The notes under the pieces were generated by a model. It saw nothing but the letters and a program-made list of their open reading frames with translations, did no database searches and was not told the origin of the DNA. From IMG/VR virus record IMGVR_UViG_3300025892_000077, positions 1 to 32,907 of that record: 32,907 nucleotides of DNA. The stretch is one strand, 5' to 3'. The stretch is from a virus. Positions 6,089-12,722 of the stretch are shown in pieces; positions within the stretch are counted from its first letter, which is position 1; every line of letters begins with the position of its first letter. Position numbers and translations under genes: made by a program.

Positions 6089-6850
6089 TTATTTATTTAG
6101 TTTTGCTTTAATATATTTGCCGTGAGTATAATTATCTAACTCGTATTTTTCAATGCCTCCTGTCAAAGAGGGTAGTACATGTGTTTCTGTTCTATTGTAT
6201 TCTATTACTTGCTCTTTATGATTTTCATAAATATGTGCATCTTTTAAATTTATACCCAGCTTGCTCGGCGTAAGTTCACACTCTTTTGCTATAGTAGTTA
6301 ATAGTAAAGCTCCTACAATTATATCATAAGGCAACCCTAAAAACATATCTGAGCTTCTAAAGTCCATTGACATATTTAAGTTATTCCCAGCTCTAACAAA
6401 GTTAAAATGAGTATAACAACATGGCAAGGCTTGCTCTTTTAAATCGTTTGGGTTCCATAAACTTATAACAGCTCTTCTGGAGTTGTTTTTTATTTCATTA
6501 ATAACATAGTCTACTTGGTCAAAACTGCCCCCAAACTTTCTTAACTGATAGCCGTATACTTTACCTAGCTTTCCATTTTTGGCAAACCCATTCCACCATT
6601 TTATACCATGCTCGTTTAAATAAGCTAAGTCTGTTCTGCCATTGAATATCCATAAAAACTCGTGTAACCCAAAGCTAAAGTTTATTTTTTTTGCTGTTAC
6701 AATTGGAAAACCTTTCTGTAGGTCTATATTAAATGTCTTGTTAAAAAGCTTGTATGTTTTTACGCCTGTCCTATTATTTGTCAGTTCTCCATTTATTAAG
6801 CACTCCATTAAAAGATGCTTGTAGTCTCGTTCAAATCTGTTGTTAATCAT
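6089..6850 (-). CDS. Thymidylate synthase-fold enzyme, candidate dCMP hydroxymethylase/methylase
   Basis: The 253-aa ThyA-fold enzyme has the catalytic Cys at 145 in ALPCCYTHFNF, the Arg pair in NSRRAVISLWN, folate-side GFPIVTAKK, HEFLWIFNG with E64, R165-SSD168, and DAHIYENH (H206, Y208). At the position of E. coli ThyA Asn177 (LGLPFNI) it has Asp176 (LGLPYDI). In established TS/dCMP-hydroxymethylase work this Asn selects dUMP, and Asp is the residue in T4 gp42 that selects dCMP. So substrate could be dCMP, giving 5-hydroxymethyl- or 5-methyl-dCMP. The residue before the usual His (PCH) is Tyr here (CCY). It overlaps the upstream DUF6378-like gene by 8 bases. Plain thymidylate synthase remains the alternative. 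Confidence 0.9.
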   Translation of the reverse strand: MINNRFERDYKHLLMECLINGELTNNRTGVKTYKLFNKTFNIDLQKGFPIVTAKKINFSFGLHEFLWIFNGRTDLAYLNEHGIKWWNGFAKNGKLGKVYGYQLRKFGGSFDQVDYVINEIKNNSRRAVISLWNPNDLKEQALPCCYTHFNFVRAGNNLNMSMDFRSSDMFLGLPYDIIVGALLLTTIAKECELTPSKLGINLKDAHIYENHKEQVIEYNRTETHVLPSLTGGIEKYELDNYTHGKYIKAKLNK

Positions 6851-7103
6851 TTTTGTAGTTATTTAGCGCACCAACATAAGCTACACAATCTAGCAATGTA
6901 TCTTCTTTCAAATTATATGCCATACGGCTCATCTTAAGAGCTATCATGCACTTATAGAAGTCTTCTGTAGTTATGTGCTTATTACATAATTCCGATGCAA
7001 TAGAGGCGGCTTTTGTCATTGAATCTTCAAATGGTCCATAAGCTCTTTCTTTTTCTTCTGCTCTTTCGTTTATTATTTTATCTGCTTCTTTTAAAATATT
7101 CAT
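6843..7103 (-). CDS. DUF6378-like phage protein (86 aa)
   Basis: This helical 86-aa protein has the pattern ILKEADKIINER…AYGPFEDSMTKAA…ITTEDFYKCMIALKMSRM. That matches the small phage family with ILxEAxxIVxxxRxxxYGxP, then ITxxDVxxxMxxLKxAR. The family is common next to nucleotide-metabolism genes, though its activity is unknown to me. The next gene, the TS-fold enzyme, overlaps it by 8 bases, which suggests co-expression in a nucleotide operon. Confidence 0.75.
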   Translation of the reverse strand: MNILKEADKIINERAEEKERAYGPFEDSMTKAASIASELCNKHITTEDFYKCMIALKMSRMAYNLKEDTLLDCVAYVGALNNYKND

Positions 7104-7113
7104 ATTTTTTTGT

Positions 7114-7299
7114 TTAAAATATTAGTCTATCTAAATCGCAAAGTGATTGATAAACATTACCTTTATCAATTAACTTTTTATGAGGTACTATTGTAAGCAT
7201 TATTAATTCCTTCGCTTCTTTAACAGAAAAACCTCTTTTTAATAACTGTTTTGTGATTATAGTTACTTTTAATAATAATGCTTTATGATTCTTTTCCAT
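7114..7299 (-). CDS. Small hypothetical protein (61 aa)
   Basis: This 61-aa lysine/leucine-rich helical protein (MEKNHKALLLKVTIITKQLL…) has no recognizable motif. It is the first gene after a 66-bp gap that carries a promoter-like bipartite element, so it likely leads the nucleotide-metabolism operon (7299 down to 5332 and beyond). The leader AAATAAACTAAACACT-ATG resembles the TerS leader. Confidence 0.6.
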   Translation of the reverse strand: MEKNHKALLLKVTIITKQLLKRGFSVKEAKELIMLTIVPHKKLIDKGNVYQSLCDLDRLIF

Positions 7300-7326
7300 A
7301 GTGTTTAGTTTATTTAGTTAATTTTA

Positions 7327-7364
7327 AACAATAGTAAAAAAGATATTCCGAATAAAAAAATTTT
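7327..7364 (-). promoter_or_regulatory. Shared bipartite promoter-like element (copy 1)
   Basis: The minus strand reads AAAATTTTTTTATTC, 11 nt, TTTACTATTGTT. The gap upstream of the 14070 operon carries AAAATTTTTTTATTC, 11 nt, TTTAATATTGTT. Both sit before the first gene of an operon. The fixed spacing suggests one class of early promoter; the exact -7 box is unclear. Confidence 0.45.
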
Positions 7365-7365
7365 A

Positions 7366-7884
7366 TTACAACTTTTTTGTTTTGTCCTTATAAATTACTT
7401 TTAATTCTACCAGGTCAGGGATTGAATACTTCTTTGCTACTCCCCTTAGTTTCTTTAGTTCTGCAAATCTACACAACCCTATTCTATTTGGTAGCCTTTC
7501 AGTATAATCTAATAAAGCTCCATGTCGATGTTGATTGCAGTAAACACATTGCCCATGAATGTTGTCTATGTTAAATCTTAATTCTGGGTTACCTCCTGCT
7601 GAGTAGTAATGTCCTGCATCGTACTTTCCTAGTAATGGAGCATCGCAGCTTATACATCCTTTGTCTTTATCTCTTAGTCTTACATATTTGTTTACTATTA
7701 CTTGCAGCTCTTTAACATGGTCGCTGTAAGTTTTTAGCTTATCCTTTAATACTTTCTTTTCTGCTTTCCATTCTTTGGCTTTTACTTTGTTTTTCCATTC
7801 CAAAATACAGCTAGGCTCAAAGCAAGTTTTCTGGAGAAAGTACTTAGGCTCAAATTTATCTTTACAAACTTTACAGCGTGGCAT
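7366..7884 (-). CDS. ninG: NinG-like zinc-binding recombination protein (172 aa)
   Basis: The N-terminal zinc-binding cluster is C4, C7, C21, C26. It is followed by a coiled, lysine-rich helix (30-70). A second cluster is C77xxC80 and C113xxC116 with nearby His (CNQHRHG), plus DAGHYYSAGG. This is the architecture of lambda NinG (Rap), a Holliday-junction/branched-DNA endonuclease that assists recombination. The full family length is about 200 aa, so this is near complete. Together with ERF and the exonuclease it forms a recombination set. Confidence 0.88.
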   Translation of the reverse strand: MPRCKVCKDKFEPKYFLQKTCFEPSCILEWKNKVKAKEWKAEKKVLKDKLKTYSDHVKELQVIVNKYVRLRDKDKGCISCDAPLLGKYDAGHYYSAGGNPELRFNIDNIHGQCVYCNQHRHGALLDYTERLPNRIGLCRFAELKKLRGVAKKYSIPDLVELKVIYKDKTKKL

Positions 7885-8253
7885 TTAGTTTAACTGGTCT
7901 TTAATATATTGGATATACTTCTCTGTGTACTTTTGGTAGAACTCAGCAAACTGCTCTTTAGTTGGCTCTTTGCTCATCTTCTGTTTACAGTATAAATATA
8001 ATACATTTCTAAGTCTTTCGCTCTGGGTCTTTCCGTTTGGTTTGTCAAGTACAACCTTATCAATTTGGTTTATTTCATCTGTAGAAAGTCCTTCACTATC
8101 TTTAAAGTATAGTATTCCGTTTGAGTCTAGTAGCTTGTCGACTTCCATTAATTCTGTACTGCTTTGCTCTAGGTTTGTAATAAAAGAAATTTTTAAGCTC
8201 TTGTCTTTTCGTCTTGTCACTCCATCGAGTGTGCATTGTTTTAGTAGTTTCAT
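7885..8253 (-). CDS. Conserved phage protein of the replication region (122 aa)
   Basis: This 122-aa protein has an N-terminal beta region (DKSLKISFITNLEQ…) and a C-terminal helical region with KTQSERLRNVLYLYCKQKM then FAEFYQKYTEKYIQYIKDQL. The pattern (KSxSxRLRNVLY…FxxFYxxxMExxIxxxKxxL) recurs in small phage proteins near recombination genes, but I know no function for it. It is coupled to the upstream coiled-coil gene by ATGA and abuts NinG. Confidence 0.75.
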   Translation of the reverse strand: MKLLKQCTLDGVTRRKDKSLKISFITNLEQSSTELMEVDKLLDSNGILYFKDSEGLSTDEINQIDKVVLDKPNGKTQSERLRNVLYLYCKQKMSKEPTKEQFAEFYQKYTEKYIQYIKDQLN

Positions 8254-8600
8254 GTCGTTTTGTTTTTATGTAGTTCAATATAATCTGTTATGTTGTTTGT
8301 TCTTTGGTCTGCTAAATTAGCTCTAGTCCTTAGTTTACTGTTTTCTACAGATAGTTTGTATATCTGTGAATCTTTGTTTTTCAATTCTTTACTGTACATG
8401 ATGCTTAGGTCATACAGTTTGTTAATCTGTTCTAAGGCACTTTTAAGCGTGTTTAAGGTACTTTTAGCGTCTTCTGATAGGGTAAGACCTTTTAGAGCTT
8501 CTTCTTTGCTTAGAGGCTGTTTATAAGCTCCGTTCTTTTCTAGTACCCTTTCAATAAGAATATTCAATTCTAGTTTTGTAGTTAGTTGTTCTAGTGTCAT
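8250..8600 (-). CDS. Coiled-coil hypothetical protein (116 aa)
   Basis: This highly helical 116-aa protein has heptad-like spacing from about residue 50 to 100 (STLNTLKSALEQINKLYDLS, then KDSQIYKLSVENSKL). It has no enzymatic motif. It follows the methyltransferase after 2 bp and overlaps the next gene as ATGA. It may be an oligomeric accessory of replication or recombination; the neighbourhood is the only clue. Confidence 0.65.
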   Translation of the reverse strand: MTLEQLTTKLELNILIERVLEKNGAYKQPLSKEEALKGLTLSEDAKSTLNTLKSALEQINKLYDLSIMYSKELKNKDSQIYKLSVENSKLRTRANLADQRTNNITDYIELHKNKTT

Positions 8601-8602
8601 AA

Positions 8603-9244
8603 TTAAAACATTGTTTGTTGTGCTGTCTGTTGTTTAAATCTCTTAATACTTGCTTCGTAATACTCTTTATCTAATTCGCACGCTGTTAACTCAAAGCCTC
8701 TGTTATGGCAAGCAATAGCTATACTTCCACTTCCTAAATGTGTATCAAGTATTTTATCGTTTTTTTTTGCGTAGTTCATTAATAACCATTCGTAAAGTTG
8801 TATCGGTTTTTCTGTTGGGTGTATTCTTGGAGTGCCATTATTAGCATTAGCACCAACCCAAGAAACTTTATATTTTCGTAATGCCCTATTAAAACTTGTA
8901 TATGCAAGTTCGCCATCTGAAAAATCATTTGCACCTGTTCCTTTATCCCAAAACACCCAACCCATACTTGGAGGTAAAAATGTTGTCATATAATTTGCTC
9001 CCCATACTATTTGATTTTTAGAAACTCTAAACAATTCATTCCAATATTTTAAAGTAGGTATACTACTATCCCAATTTGATAAACCCCTATTAATTTTTTT
9101 CTTTCCATTCCCAAGTGTCATTTTAGTAACATCAATACCATAAGGAGGGTCTACAATAGCTAAATCAAAATAGTTGTCTGGATAGCGTGCCATTAACTGC
9201 ATATTATCCTCATTCGTTATTGTTATTTTATCTGTTACTTTCAT
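8603..9244 (-). CDS. Orphan DNA methyltransferase, N6-adenine/N4-cytosine type (213 aa)
   Basis: The catalytic motif IV is DPPY at 32-35 (LAIVDPPYGID). The AdoMet-binding motif lies near the C-terminus (KILDTHLGSGSIAIA, then TACELDKEYY). Motif IV before motif I is the beta-class order. HPTEKP precedes motif I, as in other phage adenine methyltransferases. At 213 aa it has a short target-recognition region between motifs. No cognate restriction gene is adjacent, so it probably protects phage DNA from host restriction or marks replication. The ATG overlaps the helicase stop as ATGA. Target base and site cannot be read here. Confidence 0.92.
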   Translation of the reverse strand: MKVTDKITITNEDNMQLMARYPDNYFDLAIVDPPYGIDVTKMTLGNGKKKINRGLSNWDSSIPTLKYWNELFRVSKNQIVWGANYMTTFLPPSMGWVFWDKGTGANDFSDGELAYTSFNRALRKYKVSWVGANANNGTPRIHPTEKPIQLYEWLLMNYAKKNDKILDTHLGSGSIAIACHNRGFELTACELDKEYYEASIKRFKQQTAQQTMF

Positions 9245-10302
9245 ATCTTAAATTCTTCCTCTTCCATGTAACCACTTAGCCAGTCCTCGTCTTTAGTTGG
9301 CTTTGGTTCTATGGTATGGTTTATATCAAATGCTTTATTTGGTTTTAATTCCGTTTGTTTAGGTTCTACTACTGGCATATCGCTTAATGGGTTTTTTGCA
9401 TTAGGTGGCAATATACTATAATCTTTTTGACGAATGTAACAATTAAAACTTAATCCTCCTTTGTCCATGTGAAAAATAACTGGCGATTCCATAAAGGTTG
9501 GTGTGCCTCCAGTTTCTACTTCTTTAATTTTGCGGATGTGTACCTCTGTTTTCATCCATTCACTTTCGTGCTGAGTTAGTCTATGTATTACGATAAAGTC
9601 ATCTGCTCTGTTTACCCACTTACCGCCTCCCTCAATATCGGATGCCATTAACGGAATAGGGTGTCCGTAAAAATCATGTCCTTTTGTAAAAGTTTTACGT
9701 AGAGCTTCTGTATTTCCATGAGCAAGTAAGTAAATACTTTTATTATTTTGTTTGCAGAACATTCTAAACTCACTAGCTACTGCATAATCTCTTTCGTGGC
9801 TATTGCCTTTTATATCTTCGCAGGTTGCTAAACTATTGTAAGGGTCTATAACCAAAGCATCAAAGTACTCGCAGTCATCTAAAGCTGCTTTAAACACATC
9901 TCTAAAGTTCATAAACCTTTTGTTAATTCTGTAGAACTGTTCAAAGTCTATAAATTTAAAGTGTTCGCCTACCCAGTTAAAATGATATTCATACTGCTGC
10001 TCGTCAAGTTCTTTTAGTTGTTTACCTGCATGGAGTTGTATTAAATCTCTTTTAATTCCTCCTGTGCTATTCTCAGCACTAAAGATTAAAAACTTTTTAG
10101 AGTGCTTTACAGCTAAACAAAGATAATAATAAAGTATAAATTTAGTCTTTCCTACGTTGGCGTGTCCAGCCATAACATTAAATGTACCTTGCTTGTAGCG
10201 CAGATGTGAATCCAGAGGGCATCCAATTTCTAATCCTAGTTTAAAGCTACCATCCCTAATAGAATCTAAATACTTTTTGCCTGAGTTGTTTTCTAATATC
10301 AT
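9241..10302 (-). CDS. DnaB-like replicative helicase (RecA-fold ATPase, 353 aa)
   Basis: The hexameric-helicase ATPase core has Walker A AGHANVGKT (45-53), Walker B DALVIDP (about 148-154), a sensor His in YLLAHG, and an Arg/Gly-rich motif GGGKWVNRADD typical of DnaB motif 4. It lacks the N-terminal primase-binding domain of full DnaB (about 450 aa), and has an acidic Pro-rich tail (about 300-353). It would unwind phage DNA at the origin. It follows the initiator-like gene with an ATGA-type overlap (10302/10299), the lambda O-P or DnaC/D-helicase order. A RecA/RAD51-type or RepA-like helicase is the alternative. Confidence 0.85.
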   Translation of the reverse strand: MILENNSGKKYLDSIRDGSFKLGLEIGCPLDSHLRYKQGTFNVMAGHANVGKTKFILYYYLCLAVKHSKKFLIFSAENSTGGIKRDLIQLHAGKQLKELDEQQYEYHFNWVGEHFKFIDFEQFYRINKRFMNFRDVFKAALDDCEYFDALVIDPYNSLATCEDIKGNSHERDYAVASEFRMFCKQNNKSIYLLAHGNTEALRKTFTKGHDFYGHPIPLMASDIEGGGKWVNRADDFIVIHRLTQHESEWMKTEVHIRKIKEVETGGTPTFMESPVIFHMDKGGLSFNCYIRQKDYSILPPNAKNPLSDMPVVEPKQTELKPNKAFDINHTIEPKPTKDEDWLSGYMEEEEFKI

Positions 10303-10916
10303 GCTAGGTAGTCTTTAGGGTGAATAACTATTTTTTCTTTTGGCTTAGGGTATTCTTTAGCGAGCCATTTCTTAGCTGTAAGATATAAAGATGTATAGCT
10401 TTTATTCTTAGCATAGTTTTCTATAGCATCTAAAATATAATCTATTTGTTTCTTTGTGTATTCCTTGTCTAGTTTTCTTACGTCCTCAACAGTTATACTT
10501 AGGTGTTTAAAACTGCGATACACTAACTTCTTTTCTTTCTTTACATTCTTGTTAGTGGTTAGTTGTTGGTTGCTATCTGGTTGCTTGTTGGTTACTATGT
10601 TGGTTACTATTTGGTATTCTTCATACTTAACTATTTGAATAACAGAGCCTTGTTTGTTGGTTTTAATGGTTATTTCGTTGGTTGATTTTAGCTTGTTTAT
10701 TGCTGTCCTTATTTGCTGAATACTTAACCCTGTCTCTTTAGCTAGTAAATCTCTACCAGTTAAAAGCGTACCTTTTTTTATTACTGTACCTCTATAGCTT
10801 TTGTCTTTGTGATTAGCTTTTAAAAGCAAGTGTAAAAATAACCTCATTACATTTGGCTCATCGTACCACTCCCAATCTAATAATTTTCTATGTATTTTAA
10901 TCCATCCGTTACTCAT
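10299..10916 (-). CDS. Replication initiator / replisome organizer (205 aa)
   Basis: The N-terminus (about 1-100: WIKIHRKLLDWEWYDEPNVM, then TGLSIQQIRTAINKLKS) is the winged-helix pattern of phage O/DnaD-type initiators. Residues about 78-118 are Asn/Gln/Thr-rich and encoded by short repeats (see 10565-10683). The C-terminal helical part (YTKKQIDYILDAIENYAKNK) is typical of the helicase-loading side. It precedes the helicase, as lambda O precedes P. It would bind the origin inside its own gene and recruit the helicase. The start at 10916 lies only about 10 nt downstream of a hairpin/T-run. Confidence 0.8.
   Translation of the reverse strand: MSNGWIKIHRKLLDWEWYDEPNVMRLFLHLLLKANHKDKSYRGTVIKKGTLLTGRDLLAKETGLSIQQIRTAINKLKSTNEITIKTNKQGSVIQIVKYEEYQIVTNIVTNKQPDSNQQLTTNKNVKKEKKLVYRSFKHLSITVEDVRKLDKEYTKKQIDYILDAIENYAKNKSYTSLYLTAKKWLAKEYPKPKEKIVIHPKDYLA
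10565..10683. repeat. Iteron-like repeats inside the initiator gene (candidate origin)
   Basis: On the plus strand GTTGGTTACTAT occurs in tandem at 10587-10598 and 10599-10610, with GTTGGTTGCTAT at 10565-10576. GTTGGTT also recurs at 10656-10662 and 10677-10683. That gives five GTTGGTT cores within 119 bp, in the linker part of the initiator gene. Lambda and many phages place the origin iterons in the same spot. Confidence 0.6.
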
Positions 10917-10926
10917 GTGCTTGCAT

Positions 10927-10981
10927 AAAAAAACCCTTTAACAGCGTTCGAGGGTACAACTCTACTAACCGTTAAAGGGTT
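10927..10981 (-). terminator. Hairpin with T-run just upstream of the initiator gene (terminator or attenuator)
   Basis: On the minus strand AACCCTTTAAC (10981-10971) pairs perfectly with GTTAAAGGGTT (10942-10932), followed by a run of seven T (10933-10927). The loop is 28 nt. The initiator ATG follows about 10 nt later, leaving no room for another promoter, so replication genes need read-through. It may end the SSB operon or act as an attenuator. Confidence 0.8.
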
Positions 10982-10996
10982 CAATTTATTAATATA

Positions 10997-11026
10997 TTAC
11001 TGTAGACCTTTTGTACCTGCCCACAT
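10997..11026 (-). CDS. Possible 9-residue leader peptide ahead of the replication operon
   Basis: The frame ATG...TAA encodes MWAGTKGLQ. It begins 3 nt after ACAATAGA, itself 12 nt after TACAAGTT and a TATATTTG box, and ends 16 nt before the 11-bp hairpin. The context looks like a translated leader in an attenuation system. The frame is too short to be supported by coding statistics, so this is a suggestion only. Confidence 0.3.
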   Translation of the reverse strand: MWAGTKGLQ

Positions 11027-11029
11027 ATA

Positions 11030-11065
11030 TCTATTGTAATTATTTTTTTAACTTGTACAAATATA
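11030..11065 (-). promoter_or_regulatory. Promoter with -7 box TATATTTG and partial bipartite motif (copy D)
   Basis: TATATTTG (11065-11058) fits the Bacteroidetes -7 consensus TAnnTTTG. It is followed directly by TACAAGTT (11057-11050), 12 nt, and ACAATAGA (11037-11030). The second octamer and the spacing are identical to copies A-C; the first octamer matches 5 of 8. A clear -33 TTG was not found. It would drive the leader and replication genes. Confidence 0.5.
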
Positions 11066-11112
11066 GCTATTTTATTTTATATCCGTTGCTTAAAAATAAT
11101 TGTATTACCTTC

Positions 11113-11454
11113 CTAAAAGGGTAAATCATCCTCTGTCTCAGCCTGTACAGTTTCTTTCTCTGTAGTCTGTACATCGTCTTTTGTGCATCTCCAAGACTGT
11201 AGAGTCGTGTAGTATTTGCCTTTCCACTCATTGGTGTTTACATTAAATTTTACGCTAACCTTATCACCTACTTTGTTAAACTTTCTAAACATTGTACTAG
11301 CATCCTTTCCTAATACTTCAAACGCATAAAAATTATTATACTGTTCGTCTGTGGTTAATGTATAGGTTAACTTTTGCCAGTCGTGTCCTGCCTTGTTAAC
11401 TCCTTCTACTGTTTCTCCTATTGTTTTAATAGTTCCTTTTACTTCTAGTTCCAT
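11113..11454 (-). CDS. SSB-like OB-fold protein (DUF3127-like, 113 aa)
   Basis: The protein has the beta-rich pattern MELEVKGTIKTIGETVEGVN, then AGHDWQKLTYTLTTDEQY, VGDKVSVKFNVNTNEWKGKYY and WRC. It matches the DUF3127 OB-fold family of Bacteroidetes and their phages. It ends TEDDLPF, the acidic/Pro-Phe tip that in SSB proteins docks partner enzymes. It probably binds single-stranded DNA during replication and recombination. It follows the DnaA-like gene after a 39-bp gap with its own TATATTTG box, so it may be expressed separately and more strongly. Confidence 0.85.
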   Translation of the reverse strand: MELEVKGTIKTIGETVEGVNKAGHDWQKLTYTLTTDEQYNNFYAFEVLGKDASTMFRKFNKVGDKVSVKFNVNTNEWKGKYYTTLQSWRCTKDDVQTTEKETVQAETEDDLPF

Positions 11455-11478
11455 AATTTATTAATTTTTAATTGGTTA

Positions 11479-11486
11479 CAAATATA
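11479..11486 (-). promoter_or_regulatory. -7 box TATATTTG upstream of the SSB-like gene
   Basis: TATATTTG lies 24 nt upstream of the ATG at 11454 in a 39-bp intergenic gap, within AAAATTTAGTATATTTG. The same AAAATTTAGTATATTT string occurs before the phosphoesterase gene (15460-15475). No convincing -33 box was found. Confidence 0.45.
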
Positions 11487-11493
11487 CTAAATT

Positions 11494-11892
11494 TTATCTA
11501 TATAAGTCCATTAGTTTAGTACATAGTTCATTGTGATACTCTCTATATTCTTTGTCTATTTCTATTAGTCCTTTTATTTTGCTAATAGAATGCAAAGCTG
11601 TTGCATGGTCTAGGTCGAATACTTGGCCTATCTCGGTCAAGGTTATTCTACGAACTTCTCGCCTAAGAAAATAAGCAGTAAATTGTTTAGCTCTTATGAT
11701 CTGAGCTTGTCTGTTCTTTACTTTTATCTTTTCTAGTGGCACATCAAAATATGCAAATATTATCCTGCAAATATTGTCTATGTGTTTATCGTGATTCAAA
11801 TACATTTGTTTATGTTTTCTGTAGACCTCCTCGTCTACTGTTCTTAAATAGGCTTTAATTCCTTTGTCTGTTAAATAGTGCGCTTGGTACAT
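11494..11892 (-). CDS. Stand-alone DnaA domain IV-like DNA-binding protein (132 aa)
   Basis: Residues about 60-106 (RQAQIIRAKQFTAYFLRREV, then ITLTEIGQVFDLDHATALHS) match the DnaA C-terminal domain: a basic helix, then the helix-turn-helix and the D-H-A/T-T signature that reads the DnaA box. The AAA+ domain is absent. The N-terminal 55 aa are unassigned. It could bind the phage or host origin, either to recruit DnaA-type machinery or to block host initiation. It overlaps the upstream 76-aa gene by 38 bases. No classic DnaA box was found near the candidate origin. Confidence 0.85.
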   Translation of the reverse strand: MYQAHYLTDKGIKAYLRTVDEEVYRKHKQMYLNHDKHIDNICRIIFAYFDVPLEKIKVKNRQAQIIRAKQFTAYFLRREVRRITLTEIGQVFDLDHATALHSISKIKGLIEIDKEYREYHNELCTKLMDLYR

Positions 11893-12085
11893 AAGTAAAT
11901 AAGTTTATATCTGTGTCGATTAATATTAGTTTTCTGTTAAAGTGTTTCTCTAACCATTTGCCATGAGTATTGTACCAGTCTACAGCTTCTCGTTTAGTTC
12001 TGTAATACCTACTGTACTCCTCTAAGTTTCCCCTACTATTATAGACTTTATAAATGTAGGGTTTATCTCTGTCCTCCTTTCTCAT
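11855..12085 (-). CDS. Small basic hypothetical protein (76 aa)
   Basis: This 76-aa Tyr/Arg/Lys-rich protein (YRTKREAVDWYNTHGKWLEK) has a helix-rich centre and a beta-like start (IYKVYNSRGNLEEYS). Its ATG overlaps the exonuclease stop as TAATG, and it overlaps the DnaA-like gene by 38 bases. No family recognized; its charge would fit nucleic-acid binding. Confidence 0.6.
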   Translation of the reverse strand: MRKEDRDKPYIYKVYNSRGNLEEYSRYYRTKREAVDWYNTHGKWLEKHFNRKLILIDTDINLFTYVPSALFNRQRN

Positions 12086-12720
12086 TAGCTTAGTATTAGT
12101 TGTTTGTTTAGTATCGAATCTCTATACTCAATATAGAACTTACCGCATTCAATTACTCGCTCCATTATCTCCTGCTCTTTATCTGTGTCTCTTTCAAAAC
12201 TAATACAGGTAACTCTTAAAAAAGGGTCGTGTTTATCTACTTTGTGTATATCCCAATTATCCCAGTCTTTAAGTAAGTAGTCTGGAGTTGAAACCATGCA
12301 GTAAGCTAGTTCTGCTTTAGGTTTATTGTAAAGCCACATATAAGCTCTAAGTTGCCATTCATAATCTTTGTTATTTACATCGTCAGGAGATGCAGGAAAT
12401 GTCTCTAAACTCCATGAGCTTTTTATGTCGATTATCTTATCCTCTGCGTTAATGTCGCATTCGCCAGTTATAAACTCATTAGAGAGGCGTTCTGTATTCT
12501 TTAGGTATAAAGTACCATGTACCTCATTATAAAGGTCTATACTCGTATCTTCTAAGTCTATTCCTTTGGTTAGGTATTTACTATCTATTGTAGACTTATA
12601 ACCGAATAAGTCCTCTTTTACAAGTTCCTTTATGTAAGTTTTACAACCTGCTGACAATGTTTCACTTTTCTTACGTGGGTTTGTCATAATCTTTCCTAGT
12701 GCGCTGCTTCTAATTTTCAT
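12085..12720 (-). CDS. YqaJ/lambda-exo-like recombination exonuclease (211 aa)
   Basis: The PD-(D/E)XK core is visible: E57 in GIDLEDTSIDLY, D89 in GECDINAED, D98-I-K100 in IIDIKSSW, and Q123 in YEWQLRAYMWL. That order and spacing match the YqaJ/lambda-exonuclease family, which digests one strand of a double-strand end so that an annealing protein can pair homologous DNA. The ERF annealing gene lies upstream in the same operon, the usual two-component partner. At 211 aa it is close to the family's usual 200-230 aa. It could otherwise be a Cas4-like nuclease, but the 4-Cys cluster is absent. Confidence 0.85.
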   Translation of the reverse strand: MKIRSSALGKIMTNPRKKSETLSAGCKTYIKELVKEDLFGYKSTIDSKYLTKGIDLEDTSIDLYNEVHGTLYLKNTERLSNEFITGECDINAEDKIIDIKSSWSLETFPASPDDVNNKDYEWQLRAYMWLYNKPKAELAYCMVSTPDYLLKDWDNWDIHKVDKHDPFLRVTCISFERDTDKEQEIMERVIECGKFYIEYRDSILNKQLILS

Positions 12721-12722
12721 AG

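Noticed and set aside
10943-10970. Hairpin loop with GTTCGAG, looking like a tRNA T-loop
   Set aside because: No acceptor, D or anticodon arms can be formed; the 11-bp stem plus T-run fits a terminator or attenuator.
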